From Paenibacillus sp. FSL R7-0273 (lineage in GTDB: Bacteria > Bacillota > Bacilli > Paenibacillales > Paenibacillaceae): a stretch of DNA of 64,000 nt. Of the stretch, positions 43,695 to 52,279 are shown in pieces. Every line of letters begins with the position of its first letter. Position 1 is the first letter of the stretch. The notes beneath the pieces were generated by a model. That model did not search any database and was not told where the DNA came from. It saw nothing but the letters and a program-made list of their open reading frames with translations. Made by a program: the position numbers and the translations under genes. Location of the stretch: NCBI RefSeq assembly GCF_000758625.1, contig NZ_CP009283.1, forward strand, positions 7,024,501 to 7,088,500, in the 5' to 3' direction.

Positions 43695-45226
43695 GCGCTG
43701 ACACCCTCCTGCACCTTCTGCATGCCGGGCTCCCTACCGGCTGCCGGTTCACGGCTGCCGGACACTCTGCGGCCGATTACACCGGATAAAGCCAGCACGG
43801 ATACAAGATCGAAGGCCAGAGTGAACAGGAATTCATGCTTGGATATATCCGCATCACCTGCCCCGATAATGGAGACCATAATGCCTGACAGGCCTACTGC
43901 CATACTGGCTATAATCAGCGTCATCCGCTGCATCCCCCGGAAGTCGCGTGCCTTGAGCGCCTGGATGAACGAGGGCATATACAGCCCGATGACCAGCACC
44001 ATCCAGAGCAGAATAAATCCGAAGGTTTTGGGCGCCATAATACCCTTAAGCAGACTGTAGAGTGCAAAGAAGTGGCTCTGCGCCCGGAACTCCTTGCCCG
44101 CCGACTGCTCGTAATTGCCCATTGCCGCAGGCTTGATCGAAAAGGCGCTTTGTGCCGCTACATCAAGGATGGAGCTGAACTGGTCCGGATGGGCAAGATA
44201 GTATTTCAGAATCGAGACAAAGCCGTATTTGCTGTAGAAATCCTTTTCCAGAATCGGAGAGTTCACATCAACCGTCCCGTACTGCTCATAGTAGATATTA
44301 TTTTTGAGAATGGCATACTGCTCATCGATCCCGAACGATTTCAGCGACGTCTCCGGGTTGGCTGAATCCTTCAGCACTCCGCGGGTCATCGCATGGTACT
44401 GGTTAATGTTCACAAACTCTTTGGAAATATTGAGATAGGTAAATAATCCGGAAGCCATCAGAAGCATCAGCGAGAACAAGGTCAGTCCGCGGAATATACG
44501 GTCCCTTCTTACCCAGAGCAGCATGATGCCCAGCACTGCCAGAATGATGCCGACAGGAGCGTTCTGCTGCTTGGAGGTGGTCAGGAGCAGGCCGCTGATC
44601 AGAAACAGGGCCAGCAGGAAATAATCATTGTACCGTTTGCGGAACAGCAGCAGCCATGCGGCAAATACATACAGCATCATAATCAGCACAATGCTCTCAC
44701 TATAGAAAGAATTGAAATAAGCGGTATATCCGGTATCGCCAAAAACAAAAATGGCCAGCACCGCGCACAGCATCCCCTGTTTCCGGGTCATTCGGCACGT
44801 AATGGCTTCCACCAGCAGGTAAACGGCAGCCACATAGAGCAGGGTATAAATGGCGGCCTGAAACCGGATGTCGAACACGGTACTGCTGAACAGCAGCTTG
44901 TTCAGGCCGATAGCCAGCTTGATAAACATGGACTGGGACGAATCCAGCGTTGCCCCGTTCTCATTAAAGTATTGATAAATTCCAAAATGCTTCACAAAGT
45001 AACCAAAGTACTGGCTGTCATAATCCGGCTGGCTGAAGTAGAGTCCGTTGCTGTAGATGCTGCGGAAAAAGTCGCCGTTATCGGCCATTCCGATATATGG
45101 AGCCGTAAACAGGGCAATCACCGTAATCAGCAGCACCCCGAAGGCCGCAATAAAGGCAGGGGAGGTACGGAAGCCGGCAAGGATAACACTCTGCCGCAGG
45201 GTTGTTTTTACAGTGCTGTTGATCAT
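43691..45226 (-). CDS. Polytopic membrane protein, putative glycosyltransferase-like (exopolysaccharide operon)
   Basis: A 511-residue protein with about eleven helices. An acidic loop after TM1 (TAPYIGMADNGDFFRSIYSNGLYF) recalls the catalytic Asp-containing first loop of GT-C glycosyltransferases. A large loop (about residues 255-370) contains FVNINQYHAMTRGVLKDSANPETSL. I associate it with the hexose-transferase WsfD-like group only tentatively. The tail overlaps the DUF2334 gene. It could add a side-chain sugar to the polymer (inference). Confidence 0.7.
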   Translation of the reverse strand: MINSTVKTTLRQSVILAGFRTSPAFIAAFGVLLITVIALFTAPYIGMADNGDFFRSIYSNGLYFSQPDYDSQYFGYFVKHFGIYQYFNENGATLDSSQSMFIKLAIGLNKLLFSSTVFDIRFQAAIYTLLYVAAVYLLVEAITCRMTRKQGMLCAVLAIFVFGDTGYTAYFNSFYSESIVLIMMLYVFAAWLLLFRKRYNDYFLLALFLISGLLLTTSKQQNAPVGIILAVLGIMLLWVRRDRIFRGLTLFSLMLLMASGLFTYLNISKEFVNINQYHAMTRGVLKDSANPETSLKSFGIDEQYAILKNNIYYEQYGTVDVNSPILEKDFYSKYGFVSILKYYLAHPDQFSSILDVAAQSAFSIKPAAMGNYEQSAGKEFRAQSHFFALYSLLKGIMAPKTFGFILLWMVLVIGLYMPSFIQALKARDFRGMQRMTLIIASMAVGLSGIMVSIIGAGDADISKHEFLFTLAFDLVSVLALSGVIGRRVSGSREPAAGREPGMQKVQEGVSA

Positions 45227-45241
45227 GCGGATTCACCTTCG

Positions 45242-46396
45242 TTATTGTTCGTTTTTGGGGAAATAGGAATAAGCGAGCAGAGCCATCAGATTGTCAAAGG
45301 AGTACGCCTGCCCGGTATTCGTGTCTCCAAACCCGCCGTACAGCGGACTTTCCGGATCAGTAATCCTGAATTCGTTCATCCGTTCTATGCCTGCTGCATA
45401 GAGCGCCTCATCACCGACTGCAGCACCGATCATCGCTGTCAGCGCATAGATGGCTGTAGAGCGTATATCATTCGCCGGCGCTCCTTCGCGGGTATATTGC
45501 CCGTACAATGTGCCTGCTTCGACCTTTTCCCTGATAAAGCGTAGGCTCTCCGGATTCTCCCGGCCGACCTCGGTCAGGTTCAATATACTCAGCAGCGATT
45601 CTACCGTATTGATATTCTCCGACCTGTACGTTCCGGAAGGATAATCAAACCTCGTCTCATAGAAGGGAAAAGCGTCTGACAAATATCCGTCCTCAAGAAT
45701 TTCACTCATATTATGCATCAAAATACCTTTAGATTCGCTATCAATCGACAAATTTTGCAAAACACTTAGCCTAATATAACATAAAGTTATAAACTCGTTG
45801 TTGTTATGGTAATAATTGTCGTAGATGTCAAGCATATAGCCATCTCTAACGTTATTGTTGTAGAATTGTCTGGAATAAAGCTCCATCTCTTCCTTGTATG
45901 CAGGCTCTGCAAACAGCTCCCCGGCCTCATATAACGCTTCAATGATCCGCAGATCGTCCACGGCTGCATTAACCGTATACTGCCTGTCCAGCTTTGGGCT
46001 ATACCGGTAGCCGAACCCGCCCTCCATGCCAAAAACCTGCTTTCCGAGCTCCCATTGCTCCGCGAACGCTCCTGCATCCCCATCGCGGACAGCACTCAGC
46101 ATCATCAGAGAAGCCGATTCACTCAGGACCTCATGGCCGGTGGCAGCCTCTGCCGACTGGTCAGTGTCTATCAGATTAGTATAAATCCCATAAGGGCCTG
46201 TAAGCTTGCTGGCTATAAAGGCCTTTAACTGCTGTTCCTCTCCGGAAATCCCCTCCGGCGGCCATCCTGGAGTCGGCGAGGGCTTAGATGTGACCTCTGC
46301 AGTTGCCGGCGGCACAGGCTCTGCCTTATTGCTGCAGCCGGTTAGAAGAGCCACAACTGTCAATGTAGCTAGTAATATGCTGCGTCTTCTATTCAA
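45242..46396 (-). CDS. Lipoprotein with glycoside hydrolase family 8-like domain
   Basis: A protein of about 384 residues. The lipobox LLTGC lies near residue 20 and a Pro/Thr/Ser linker follows to about residue 45. The body is an all-helical toroid-type domain: HEVLSESASLMMLSAVRDG resembles the catalytic-Glu helix of GH8 enzymes, and NAAVDDLRIIEALYEAG the second conserved Asp motif. GH8 proteins (BcsZ, Listeria PssZ, CcsZ) hydrolyse or trim the polymer. TTG 46396 after GGAGGAG is preferred; the earlier in-frame start would include the ribosome site. First gene of the six-gene operon. Confidence 0.8.
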   Translation of the reverse strand: MNRRRSILLATLTVVALLTGCSNKAEPVPPATAEVTSKPSPTPGWPPEGISGEEQQLKAFIASKLTGPYGIYTNLIDTDQSAEAATGHEVLSESASLMMLSAVRDGDAGAFAEQWELGKQVFGMEGGFGYRYSPKLDRQYTVNAAVDDLRIIEALYEAGELFAEPAYKEEMELYSRQFYNNNVRDGYMLDIYDNYYHNNNEFITLCYIRLSVLQNLSIDSESKGILMHNMSEILEDGYLSDAFPFYETRFDYPSGTYRSENINTVESLLSILNLTEVGRENPESLRFIREKVEAGTLYGQYTREGAPANDIRSTAIYALTAMIGAAVGDEALYAAGIERMNEFRITDPESPLYGGFGDTNTGQAYSFDNLMALLAYSYFPKNEQ

Positions 46397-46445
46397 ATCG
46401 CCACTCCTCCACAAAAGGGATTTTTTGCCGATAAGTATATTACGG

Positions 46446-46465
46446 TAACTTTGGTCACAAAGTTA
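46446..46465. promoter_or_regulatory. Palindrome upstream of the exopolysaccharide operon
   Basis: TAACTTTGGTCACAAAGTTA has perfect 8-base arms around GTCA. It lies 50 bases upstream of the first gene, next to AT-rich DNA containing TATACT on the minus strand. A candidate operator; no cognate regulator is evident. Confidence 0.5.
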
Positions 46466-46553
46466 AATCATTTTCACTTCATTTTGTGCCAAAATAATAA
46501 ATTGATCCCTTTTTCCTAATCTCCTATGGTGGTTTATTAATTTTTTACAATGC

Positions 46554-46591
46554 AAAAAGGGCTGCCCGGTTTTTTTACCCGGACAGCCCTT
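46554..46591 (-). terminator. Terminator of the potassium-channel operon
   Basis: On the minus strand AAGGGCTGTCCGGG pairs with CCGGGCAGCCCTT (one G-U) around a short A-rich loop, followed by TTTTGC. It lies 14 bases after the channel stop. Confidence 0.8.
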
Positions 46592-46605
46592 CTTTTGGAG
46601 GCCGA

Positions 46606-47622
46606 TTATTTTGCTGTAATTTTGCGGTAGGTCAGTTCATCTGACACAACATACAATCTGGCATTTGCCGGAATCGGCTGGTCCAGCCTTCGGTTTATGC
46701 TGAGATCGCCGTGGTCAGACAGCAGGGTGGCTCCCTGAAGCAGAAGCGCCTGAAAGGCATCGCCGTACGTCTTCCAGCTTGTGTCCACCGGCACCTCATA
46801 AATATCGTCCCCGTGCTGGCGGCTGAGCAGCTGGCTGATGACCTCGGAATTCCCTTCCTGCAGCGCTGATCTTACAGCCAGCCTGGAGACGGCATCGTGA
46901 GACACCACGAACTCGTTCACCTGGACATGCCGGAAATTCTGGATATTCTTTTCCTGCATAATCTCTACTGTAGTATGTACCTGCGGAGCTATCCGCTCTA
47001 TGCTGGAGACAATCAGCAGCGACTTGCCGTCAATCAGGGAAGACTCGTCAATGCGGATGTCACCGAACACAATGGCTGCCCTGGCACTTCCGATCGAAGC
47101 CTTCATTAGAATCTCATCGCTTGAGGCATCGCCGCTGATAAAATGAACCTGCTCCATCTGCTCCAGCGGATGCCGGCCGGCCTCGTCTATGATCACAATC
47201 CGGCATTTCGGCGCATAGCACAGAATCTCATCTACAGCCGCCTGTGTTTTCCGGCTCCAGTTGATCAGCACCACATGATCCGCCCCATGAAAGCTCAAGG
47301 TTCCAGCCCCTCTCCTTCTCTGCATCTCGCCCATAGCCTCGACAACCTTGCCGATGACGAGACTCAAGAGACCAATGCCGAAAATATATAAGAAAATCGT
47401 AAATACCTTTCCCGGGAGCGATGCCGCATAAAAATCACCGTAGCCGACAGTGGACATCGTTGTCATTACCCAATAGAAGGCGTTAAACCAGCTGCTGAAG
47501 GTGTCCGGTTCAAGCGTATACGCAATGGTCGCACTCAGCACAACGAAACAAAGGATCATGATAGCTATGGTCTTTTTTTTCAGTGCGATCAGCTTGCCGG
47601 ATAATTTGAGGAGAAAATGCAC
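46606..47622 (-). CDS. Two-TM potassium channel with TrkA-N (RCK) domain, YugO-like
   Basis: A 338-residue channel subunit. TM1 covers residues 16-36, the pore helix precedes the selectivity filter TVGYGD (58-63), TM2 covers 73-95, then a Rossmann-like TrkA-N/RCK domain begins near residue 113 (HVVLINWSRKTQAAVDEIL). The nucleotide-binding glycine pattern is altered to NWSRKT. B. subtilis YugO of this type works in biofilm electrical signalling. It is last in a cluster with DUF350 and an ATP-grasp gene, separated from DUF350 by 85 bases containing a GC-rich hairpin without T-run. Confidence 0.92.
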   Translation of the reverse strand: MHFLLKLSGKLIALKKKTIAIMILCFVVLSATIAYTLEPDTFSSWFNAFYWVMTTMSTVGYGDFYAASLPGKVFTIFLYIFGIGLLSLVIGKVVEAMGEMQRRRGAGTLSFHGADHVVLINWSRKTQAAVDEILCYAPKCRIVIIDEAGRHPLEQMEQVHFISGDASSDEILMKASIGSARAAIVFGDIRIDESSLIDGKSLLIVSSIERIAPQVHTTVEIMQEKNIQNFRHVQVNEFVVSHDAVSRLAVRSALQEGNSEVISQLLSRQHGDDIYEVPVDTSWKTYGDAFQALLLQGATLLSDHGDLSINRRLDQPIPANARLYVVSDELTYRKITAK

Positions 47623-47707
47623 CTGCCTCCCCTACTTCCTTAAGTTAATGGGACTGGGGCTGCCGCCGCGCAACCGGCGGGCGGACAGCCGCAGAGATGC
47701 TTAGAAG

Positions 47708-48109
47708 TTAAATAATCAGACTGCTTACTGCAAACGAGGTTCCGATGAATACGAGACAGAGCATGGTGCCTACAGCAGTATTGCCTTTTTCAAGCTCCTT
47801 GGAGATTCTGAAGCCCGGAGTAAACAGCTCAAATATCCAGTACGCCGCGATCAGGCACACATACCCTACCGCGAACCACAGCATCATGTGCCAGATCGAC
47901 GTATTGGTGTATGCCGCTACGCCAAGGATAATCGCCGTAGCCAGAAACTTGCCGCCGAGCGCCAGCGCCACAGCGGTATTTCCTTTTTTGATTTCATCCA
48001 TGTCCTTAAACGGAGTCATCAGGGTAAAGACGACCATGCCCAGCACCTGCAGCAGAATAATGGTCAAGACACTGACTATCAAATTTATAACTATCGTCAA
48101 TTCGCCCAC
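47708..48109 (-). CDS. DUF350 membrane protein (YjfL-like)
   Basis: A 133-residue protein with four helices. It contains two internally similar halves: KGNTAVALALGGKFLATAIILG and KGNTAVGTMLCLVFIGTSFAV, each starting E(I/L)xKGNTAV. This internal duplication is characteristic of DUF350. E. coli YjfL belongs to the same family and sits in an operon with an ATP-grasp protein, as here. Function unknown. The start overlaps the preceding lipoprotein gene by 13 bases. Confidence 0.9.
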   Translation of the reverse strand: MGELTIVINLIVSVLTIILLQVLGMVVFTLMTPFKDMDEIKKGNTAVALALGGKFLATAIILGVAAYTNTSIWHMMLWFAVGYVCLIAAYWIFELFTPGFRISKELEKGNTAVGTMLCLVFIGTSFAVSSLII

Positions 48110-48762
48110 CCCCGAAATTTCGCATAAGCCGAATCATAATCGGCAAAATCATGCACTTCCTCCAGCACGACCGATGCTGTTTTTGCCTTTTCAAGCGCCT
48201 TGTAGCGCTCATCATCTATCGGCTGCTTGATGCGGTTGCCCGACGGCAGCTCAAGCACAGCGAAGTTTCTCGTCTTCTCCTGGTACTTGGTCTTGTAGAC
48301 CCCGACAAGGTCAACATCCGTTGTAATCGACACCTTCAGATTCTTAAGATCCTCGGCAGCGGTATTCTGGTCCGGATAGGATTTAAGCGTTGTCCATTCG
48401 GACAGCCGGACCTCATTCTTCTGGTCGGCAGAGGTAATCATCTCGGCATCCATATACTGCAGGGTCCAGATTTTGTCGCCTGTAGCATAGTTCCCGTCAT
48501 TGGGAAGCAGCTCGTTGTCCGGCAGCACAGTCATATCACTGCCGATCAGATCGCCCACTGTACTCTCCACCACCCGGTAATCCCAGGGGACGCGTGACAC
48601 GCTATCCGTTGTCTCCGAGGTTCCGGTGTGGAACACGCTGTCCTCATTGCTGGAGCAGGCGCCCAGCAGCAGCACTGCAAACAGCAGCATGCCAAGCATT
48701 GCAGCCAGCCGGACTTTTGCCGCCCTTGCAATCCGTGCTGAATTCCTTTTATTCCTGTTCAA
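48097..48762 (-). CDS. Lipoprotein of unknown function in the ATP-grasp/DUF350 cluster
   Basis: A 221-residue protein with a basic N-terminus (NKRNSARIARAAKVR), a hydrophobic stretch and lipobox LLGACS near residue 35. The body is alpha/beta (VVESTVGDLIGSDMTVLPDNEL; VGVYKTKYQEKTRNFAVLELPSGNRIKQPIDDERYKAL). It may belong to DUF4247, but I am not certain. It overlaps the ATP-grasp gene by 14 bases and the DUF350 gene by 13 bases, so the three are translationally coupled. Confidence 0.75.
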   Translation of the reverse strand: MNRNKRNSARIARAAKVRLAAMLGMLLFAVLLLGACSSNEDSVFHTGTSETTDSVSRVPWDYRVVESTVGDLIGSDMTVLPDNELLPNDGNYATGDKIWTLQYMDAEMITSADQKNEVRLSEWTTLKSYPDQNTAAEDLKNLKVSITTDVDLVGVYKTKYQEKTRNFAVLELPSGNRIKQPIDDERYKALEKAKTASVVLEEVHDFADYDSAYAKFRGWAN

Positions 48763-49966
48763 GCTCCCTCACTCCTAACGCAATAAAATGACTGGCATTG
48801 CCTGTAATCGGTCCGCCTGCCCGCCCCAGAAGCCCGCAGGGCTTCCCGTTAATGACAAACATGCCGGTGAGCAGATGAAGCTCCCCCTCCGCAGCCTGAA
48901 TGCGGGCGAGCTCGGCCCGCTTCTGGTATACGGTCGGGAACAGCACACTGCTGTCAAAGCCCTCTTCATCTTCCAGCTCCAGCTCACCGCTGTCGTCGAA
49001 CAGGCGCACCGAACCGCCTTCGCGGCCGAATACGGATTTGGACACAAAGCTTCCGGAGAATACCGGCTTGTTGTAGGTAGGCAGAATATATCTGGAGATC
49101 GCTTCACGCTCCTCCTCATTGTATAGCAGCCCCAGTTCATACATCCCCCATACCGCAGCAATCAGTCCCTTGGACTGCAGCAGAATGCTGTGCGGTCCGT
49201 TGAACAGCTGGAGGCTCCCTGTCTCTACAGCATAAGCCAGCGCATCACCGGCTTCATCAACCGCCATCCATTCCTTCGGATACAGGGCAAACATCCGCTC
49301 AATTCTGCGGTTCTGCCCGTCGTATACCCGGCCCTGATCAATCCACAAATCCAGACAGTCCACACACTTAATGTCCAGACCGCTGTGCCGTACCAGCGCC
49401 TCGATGGTGCCTGAATCCTCCTGATGGGAGCCGTAAGCTACACAGGCAGCAGTATCGGGACGCTCAATTCCCCATGCTGCAGCCAGCAGCTCCTTCATCG
49501 CCCCGTTCGGGCTGCCGATTCCGGCCTGCTTACAGATCCACGGTGTAGCAATAGAGGCTTCCACATAGCCTGTGGGCGTATCCGCATTCAGCTCCAGAAG
49601 CTTAATGGCCCCCTCATCCGACACGGCAAAATCAAACCGGGCGTATCGGCTGATCAGCCCCGGCTCAGGCAGCGGCGTATCATCCAGCATCTGCCACAGG
49701 ACAGGCGGAATACCCAGCAGCTCATACAGATCCTGCCGGTGGTGGACATAACGCACTGCTTTGTCAAGGATACTCCACAGCTTCTCCGAGGCGGCAGCCA
49801 ATTCCCTGTATGTCCCGGCTGACATTACCGCAATCGCGTCCAGCCAGTATTCCTCCTCCTCCAGATCAGCCCAGGTAAAGCCAAGCTCACGAAGCTGCTC
49901 TACGCGGGGCGCGCGTTCCAGCCCCGACTGGTCAAGCAGCTCAAAGACGCTCTTCTGCGGGCTCAT
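48749..49966 (-). CDS. Glutathionylspermidine synthase-like ATP-grasp amide ligase (YgiC/YjfC type)
   Basis: A 405-residue protein matching the C-terminal synthetase domain of GspS. Marks: SRYARFDFAVSDEGAIKLLELNADTPTGYVEAS (Mg-ATP/substrate pocket), RHSGLDIKCVDCLDLWIDQGRVYDGQ, FSGSFVSKSVFGREGGSVRLFD (ATP-grasp lysine and Gly-rich loop) and the end PITGNASHFIAL. E. coli YgiC and YjfC are the nearest known relatives; their amide-forming substrate is unknown and they lack glutathionylspermidine activity. It overlaps the upstream Ser/Gly-rich protein gene by four bases. Confidence 0.92.
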   Translation of the reverse strand: MSPQKSVFELLDQSGLERAPRVEQLRELGFTWADLEEEEYWLDAIAVMSAGTYRELAAASEKLWSILDKAVRYVHHRQDLYELLGIPPVLWQMLDDTPLPEPGLISRYARFDFAVSDEGAIKLLELNADTPTGYVEASIATPWICKQAGIGSPNGAMKELLAAAWGIERPDTAACVAYGSHQEDSGTIEALVRHSGLDIKCVDCLDLWIDQGRVYDGQNRRIERMFALYPKEWMAVDEAGDALAYAVETGSLQLFNGPHSILLQSKGLIAAVWGMYELGLLYNEEEREAISRYILPTYNKPVFSGSFVSKSVFGREGGSVRLFDDSGELELEDEEGFDSSVLFPTVYQKRAELARIQAAEGELHLLTGMFVINGKPCGLLGRAGGPITGNASHFIALGVRELEQE

Positions 49967-50694
49967 CCGCCGAAACCGCTGCTTCTGCCTGAGCTCTTGG
50001 AGGAAGAGCTCTTGGAGCTTCCGGATTTGACAGAGGAGCTTGACTTGCTGCCAGAGCTTGAGCCTGATGAGGAGCCCAGTCCGCTTGAGGTTCCTCCGAC
50101 CCCGCCGGCCGAGGAAGAGCCCCTGCGGGTAATCGAGCCTGTTGAAGATGTTGAAGTTTTGGGCTTAACCACTGATCCTGTAACCTGCTTGTTCTGAAAG
50201 CTTCCGCTGTTATACGTAGGCGGCTTATAGGTATTACGCGTACCTCCGTAATAGGTCGGCCGGTCATTGTACCAGCCTCTGGAGGAGTAGTTAGACCCGC
50301 TGTTGAACAGCATGTGATAGAGCAGCATGTCATCCCAGCCGAAGCCGTTGCTGTAGCCGCCGTAATTATTGATTACCGTTGTGCCGCCGGAGGTTACGAC
50401 TCCGCTGCCTTCCTGTACAGTCTCCTCCGCACTCTCCTCCGGATAAGGAATATTCCAGTCTACATTAGCATCGAAATAGGCCTTGACCTCTTCGGTCGAC
50501 CAGGATACCAGCTGCGGCTCCCCGCCGGAGCTGCCTGCCGCCTGGGCGCCTCCCGGAATGAACATGGCATTAGCCAGCAGGGCGATGCCAAGGGACGTTG
50601 ACAGCACACGCAGCGGCTTGCCCTCCGCACTCAGCAGTCTTGGCCCTCCGCTGTCTTTGGCGGGCTCTTCAGCCTTTTTGTCCTCATTCTCCAC
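49963..50694 (-). CDS. Exported protein with Ser/Gly/Lys-rich tail, YgiB/YjfM-like partner of the ATP-grasp enzyme
   Basis: About 243 residues. A membrane segment near residues 30-48 (TSLGIALLANAMFIPGGAQAA) follows a charged N-terminus. A Gly/Asn/Tyr-rich middle contains TTVINNYGGYSNGFGWDDMLLYHMLF and SRGWYNDRPTYYGG. The C-terminal ~80 residues are nearly all Ser, Gly and Lys and end RSSGFGG. YgiB/YjfM (DUF1190), encoded next to YgiC/YjfC in enterobacteria, also end in a Ser/Gly-rich tail. The GTG at 50694 after AAGGAGGG is preferred over an earlier in-frame start. The tail may be modified by the adjacent ligase (inference). Confidence 0.8.
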   Translation of the reverse strand: MENEDKKAEEPAKDSGGPRLLSAEGKPLRVLSTSLGIALLANAMFIPGGAQAAGSSGGEPQLVSWSTEEVKAYFDANVDWNIPYPEESAEETVQEGSGVVTSGGTTVINNYGGYSNGFGWDDMLLYHMLFNSGSNYSSRGWYNDRPTYYGGTRNTYKPPTYNSGSFQNKQVTGSVVKPKTSTSSTGSITRRGSSSAGGVGGTSSGLGSSSGSSSGSKSSSSVKSGSSKSSSSKSSGRSSGFGG

Positions 50695-50722
50695 AATATT
50701 TCCCTCCTTTCCTACCTTTCTC

Positions 50723-50941
50723 TTACTCTGCGGTGCGCATCGGGACCAGCAGGAGCTCAAGCTTCCCCTGATCCACATTCAGCCTGCCTTCAACCGCCTC
50801 ATATTCCCTGCTGCCCACAACAATATAATTGACATGCTCCAGGGCGGTAATCATATTCATACTCCACATCCGCTCCTCGATCACCCGCAGGTCACCTTCG
50901 GGCAGCTTTTCAAACAAAATGACACTCAATCCATTATCCAC
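50723..50941 (-). CDS. Small protein, first gene of the ATP-grasp/DUF350/K+ channel cluster
   Basis: A 72-residue soluble alpha/beta protein without recognised family: GLSVILFEKLPEGDLRVIEERMWSMNMITALEHVNYIVVGSREYEAVEGRLNVDQGKLELLLVPMRTAE. Shown here only by its ends: GTG start with AGGAAG nine bases upstream, stop 28 bases before the next gene. Its place at the head of the cluster suggests a shared role. Confidence 0.6.
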   Translation of the reverse strand: MDNGLSVILFEKLPEGDLRVIEERMWSMNMITALEHVNYIVVGSREYEAVEGRLNVDQGKLELLLVPMRTAE

Positions 50942-51118
50942 TAAATTACACTTCCTTCCTGTTAACTATTACGCTTTTGATACGCAAATATCCTCTTTTC
51001 GTTTCATCTTCCCGGGGCCCTCCGGCCCTTGCCTCCGGTATGAAAAAAATAGCCGAACGGCAGCGCATACGACCATGCGGGCAACTCAGCTATGTAAAGC
51101 TCTGACCATGAAATTGTG

Positions 51119-52255
51119 CTAAAAAGCGTTTTGCACCCAGCTGTCCATTATACTGCCCGGACCGATGCCCAAATCATTCTGCAAAAGGGCTTTATACCCC
51201 TCATAATGCTTACGGAACCCGGGAAAATCGCTCAAAGCCGCGTAGCTGCGCAGAACCAGCCGGCAGATATCCTCCGAGTAGGGATCAATTTCCTGCAGCG
51301 CAGCCAGACGGACAAACGCCTGCCGCGGCCGGTCTGTATCCAGCTCAAACTCAGCTGACCGCAATGACATCTGAAGATAGCCCACCTGCAGCTCCTTGCG
51401 CTTTGTCTCTGCCCAGTCATAATGATGCTCTCCCAGATAATCGCCGCGGTACAGTGACAGGACAGCCTCCCGCCGCTGCCAGTCCGGCTCATCCGCTACG
51501 GCACCGCCCTGCCAGCCCTGCATGAACCGCTCGACATCAAGCGCTACATTCCCGGTAACCAGACGGTAACGTTCCTGCGAGAACTCTACAGTTACATCCA
51601 TCCCCCATGTCTTGAGCAGCTTGCGGATATGATACACGGTGGTATGCAGATTGGTTACCGCCTTCTCCGGCTTGAAATCCGGCCAGACGAGGTCTACAAT
51701 CATATCCTTCATTACCCACTGCCCGCGGTGGTGCAGCATCAGTGCGAACACCTCCTGCGCCTTGCTTGTCCTCCACTGCGTTTTTCGGCCGGCATCGCCG
51801 CGGTCCAGAAATTCCAGCCGTTTAAAGCAGAGAATCCATGGATTGTCCTGGGCTGCTGCGTCCGCCGGCTGCTCTTTAGGCAGAACCGCTGCCGGCTCCT
51901 CACGGACCACCAGCCGTTCCAGCGTCTTGTTCAGCCGCTGTGCGGTAACCGGCTTCAGCAGATAATCGGCAGCATTCAGCTCAAAGGCATCAATAGCATA
52001 ATCACTGTATGCCGTAATATAGACAATGCGGATACCGCTGTCTGCCTGCATAATATGCTCAGCTGCCTCCAGGCCGTTCATTTCCGGCATCCCGATATCC
52101 AGGAAGACGATATCGGCCCGCTCCTGCTGCAGGTGCTGCAGCCCAAGTCTGGCCGAGGTATATTTACCTGTAATCTGCAGCCGCCCGTCTTTGAGGAGCA
52201 GGCGTTCGAGATGCTGCAGCGCAGGTTTTTCGTCATCTATTAATATAGCCTTCAT
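51119..52255 (-). CDS. Response regulator with winged-helix and BTAD (SARP-like) domains
   Basis: A 378-residue regulator. Receiver residues 1-120: acidic DDE near the N-terminus, phosphoacceptor in VFLDIGMPEMNG, Lys in LLKPVTAQRL. A winged helix spans about 150-235 (RTSKAQEVFALMLHHRGQWVMKDMIVDLVWPDFKPEKAVTNLHTTVYHIRKLL). The C-terminal bacterial transcriptional activator domain (about 245-375) is helical repeat-like (LVLRSYAALSDFPGFRKHYEGYKALL). It starts 24 bases after the upstream kinase gene and is its obvious partner. The target genes are not evident. Confidence 0.92.
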   Translation of the reverse strand: MKAILIDDEKPALQHLERLLLKDGRLQITGKYTSARLGLQHLQQERADIVFLDIGMPEMNGLEAAEHIMQADSGIRIVYITAYSDYAIDAFELNAADYLLKPVTAQRLNKTLERLVVREEPAAVLPKEQPADAAAQDNPWILCFKRLEFLDRGDAGRKTQWRTSKAQEVFALMLHHRGQWVMKDMIVDLVWPDFKPEKAVTNLHTTVYHIRKLLKTWGMDVTVEFSQERYRLVTGNVALDVERFMQGWQGGAVADEPDWQRREAVLSLYRGDYLGEHHYDWAETKRKELQVGYLQMSLRSAEFELDTDRPRQAFVRLAALQEIDPYSEDICRLVLRSYAALSDFPGFRKHYEGYKALLQNDLGIGPGSIMDSWVQNAF

Positions 52256-52279
52256 AAGCCAGGTTCACCTCTTGTCAGG

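Noticed and set aside
51036..51064. Terminator after the SARP-like response regulator
   Set aside because: There is a T-run on the minus strand, but the hairpin before it has only three or four pairs.
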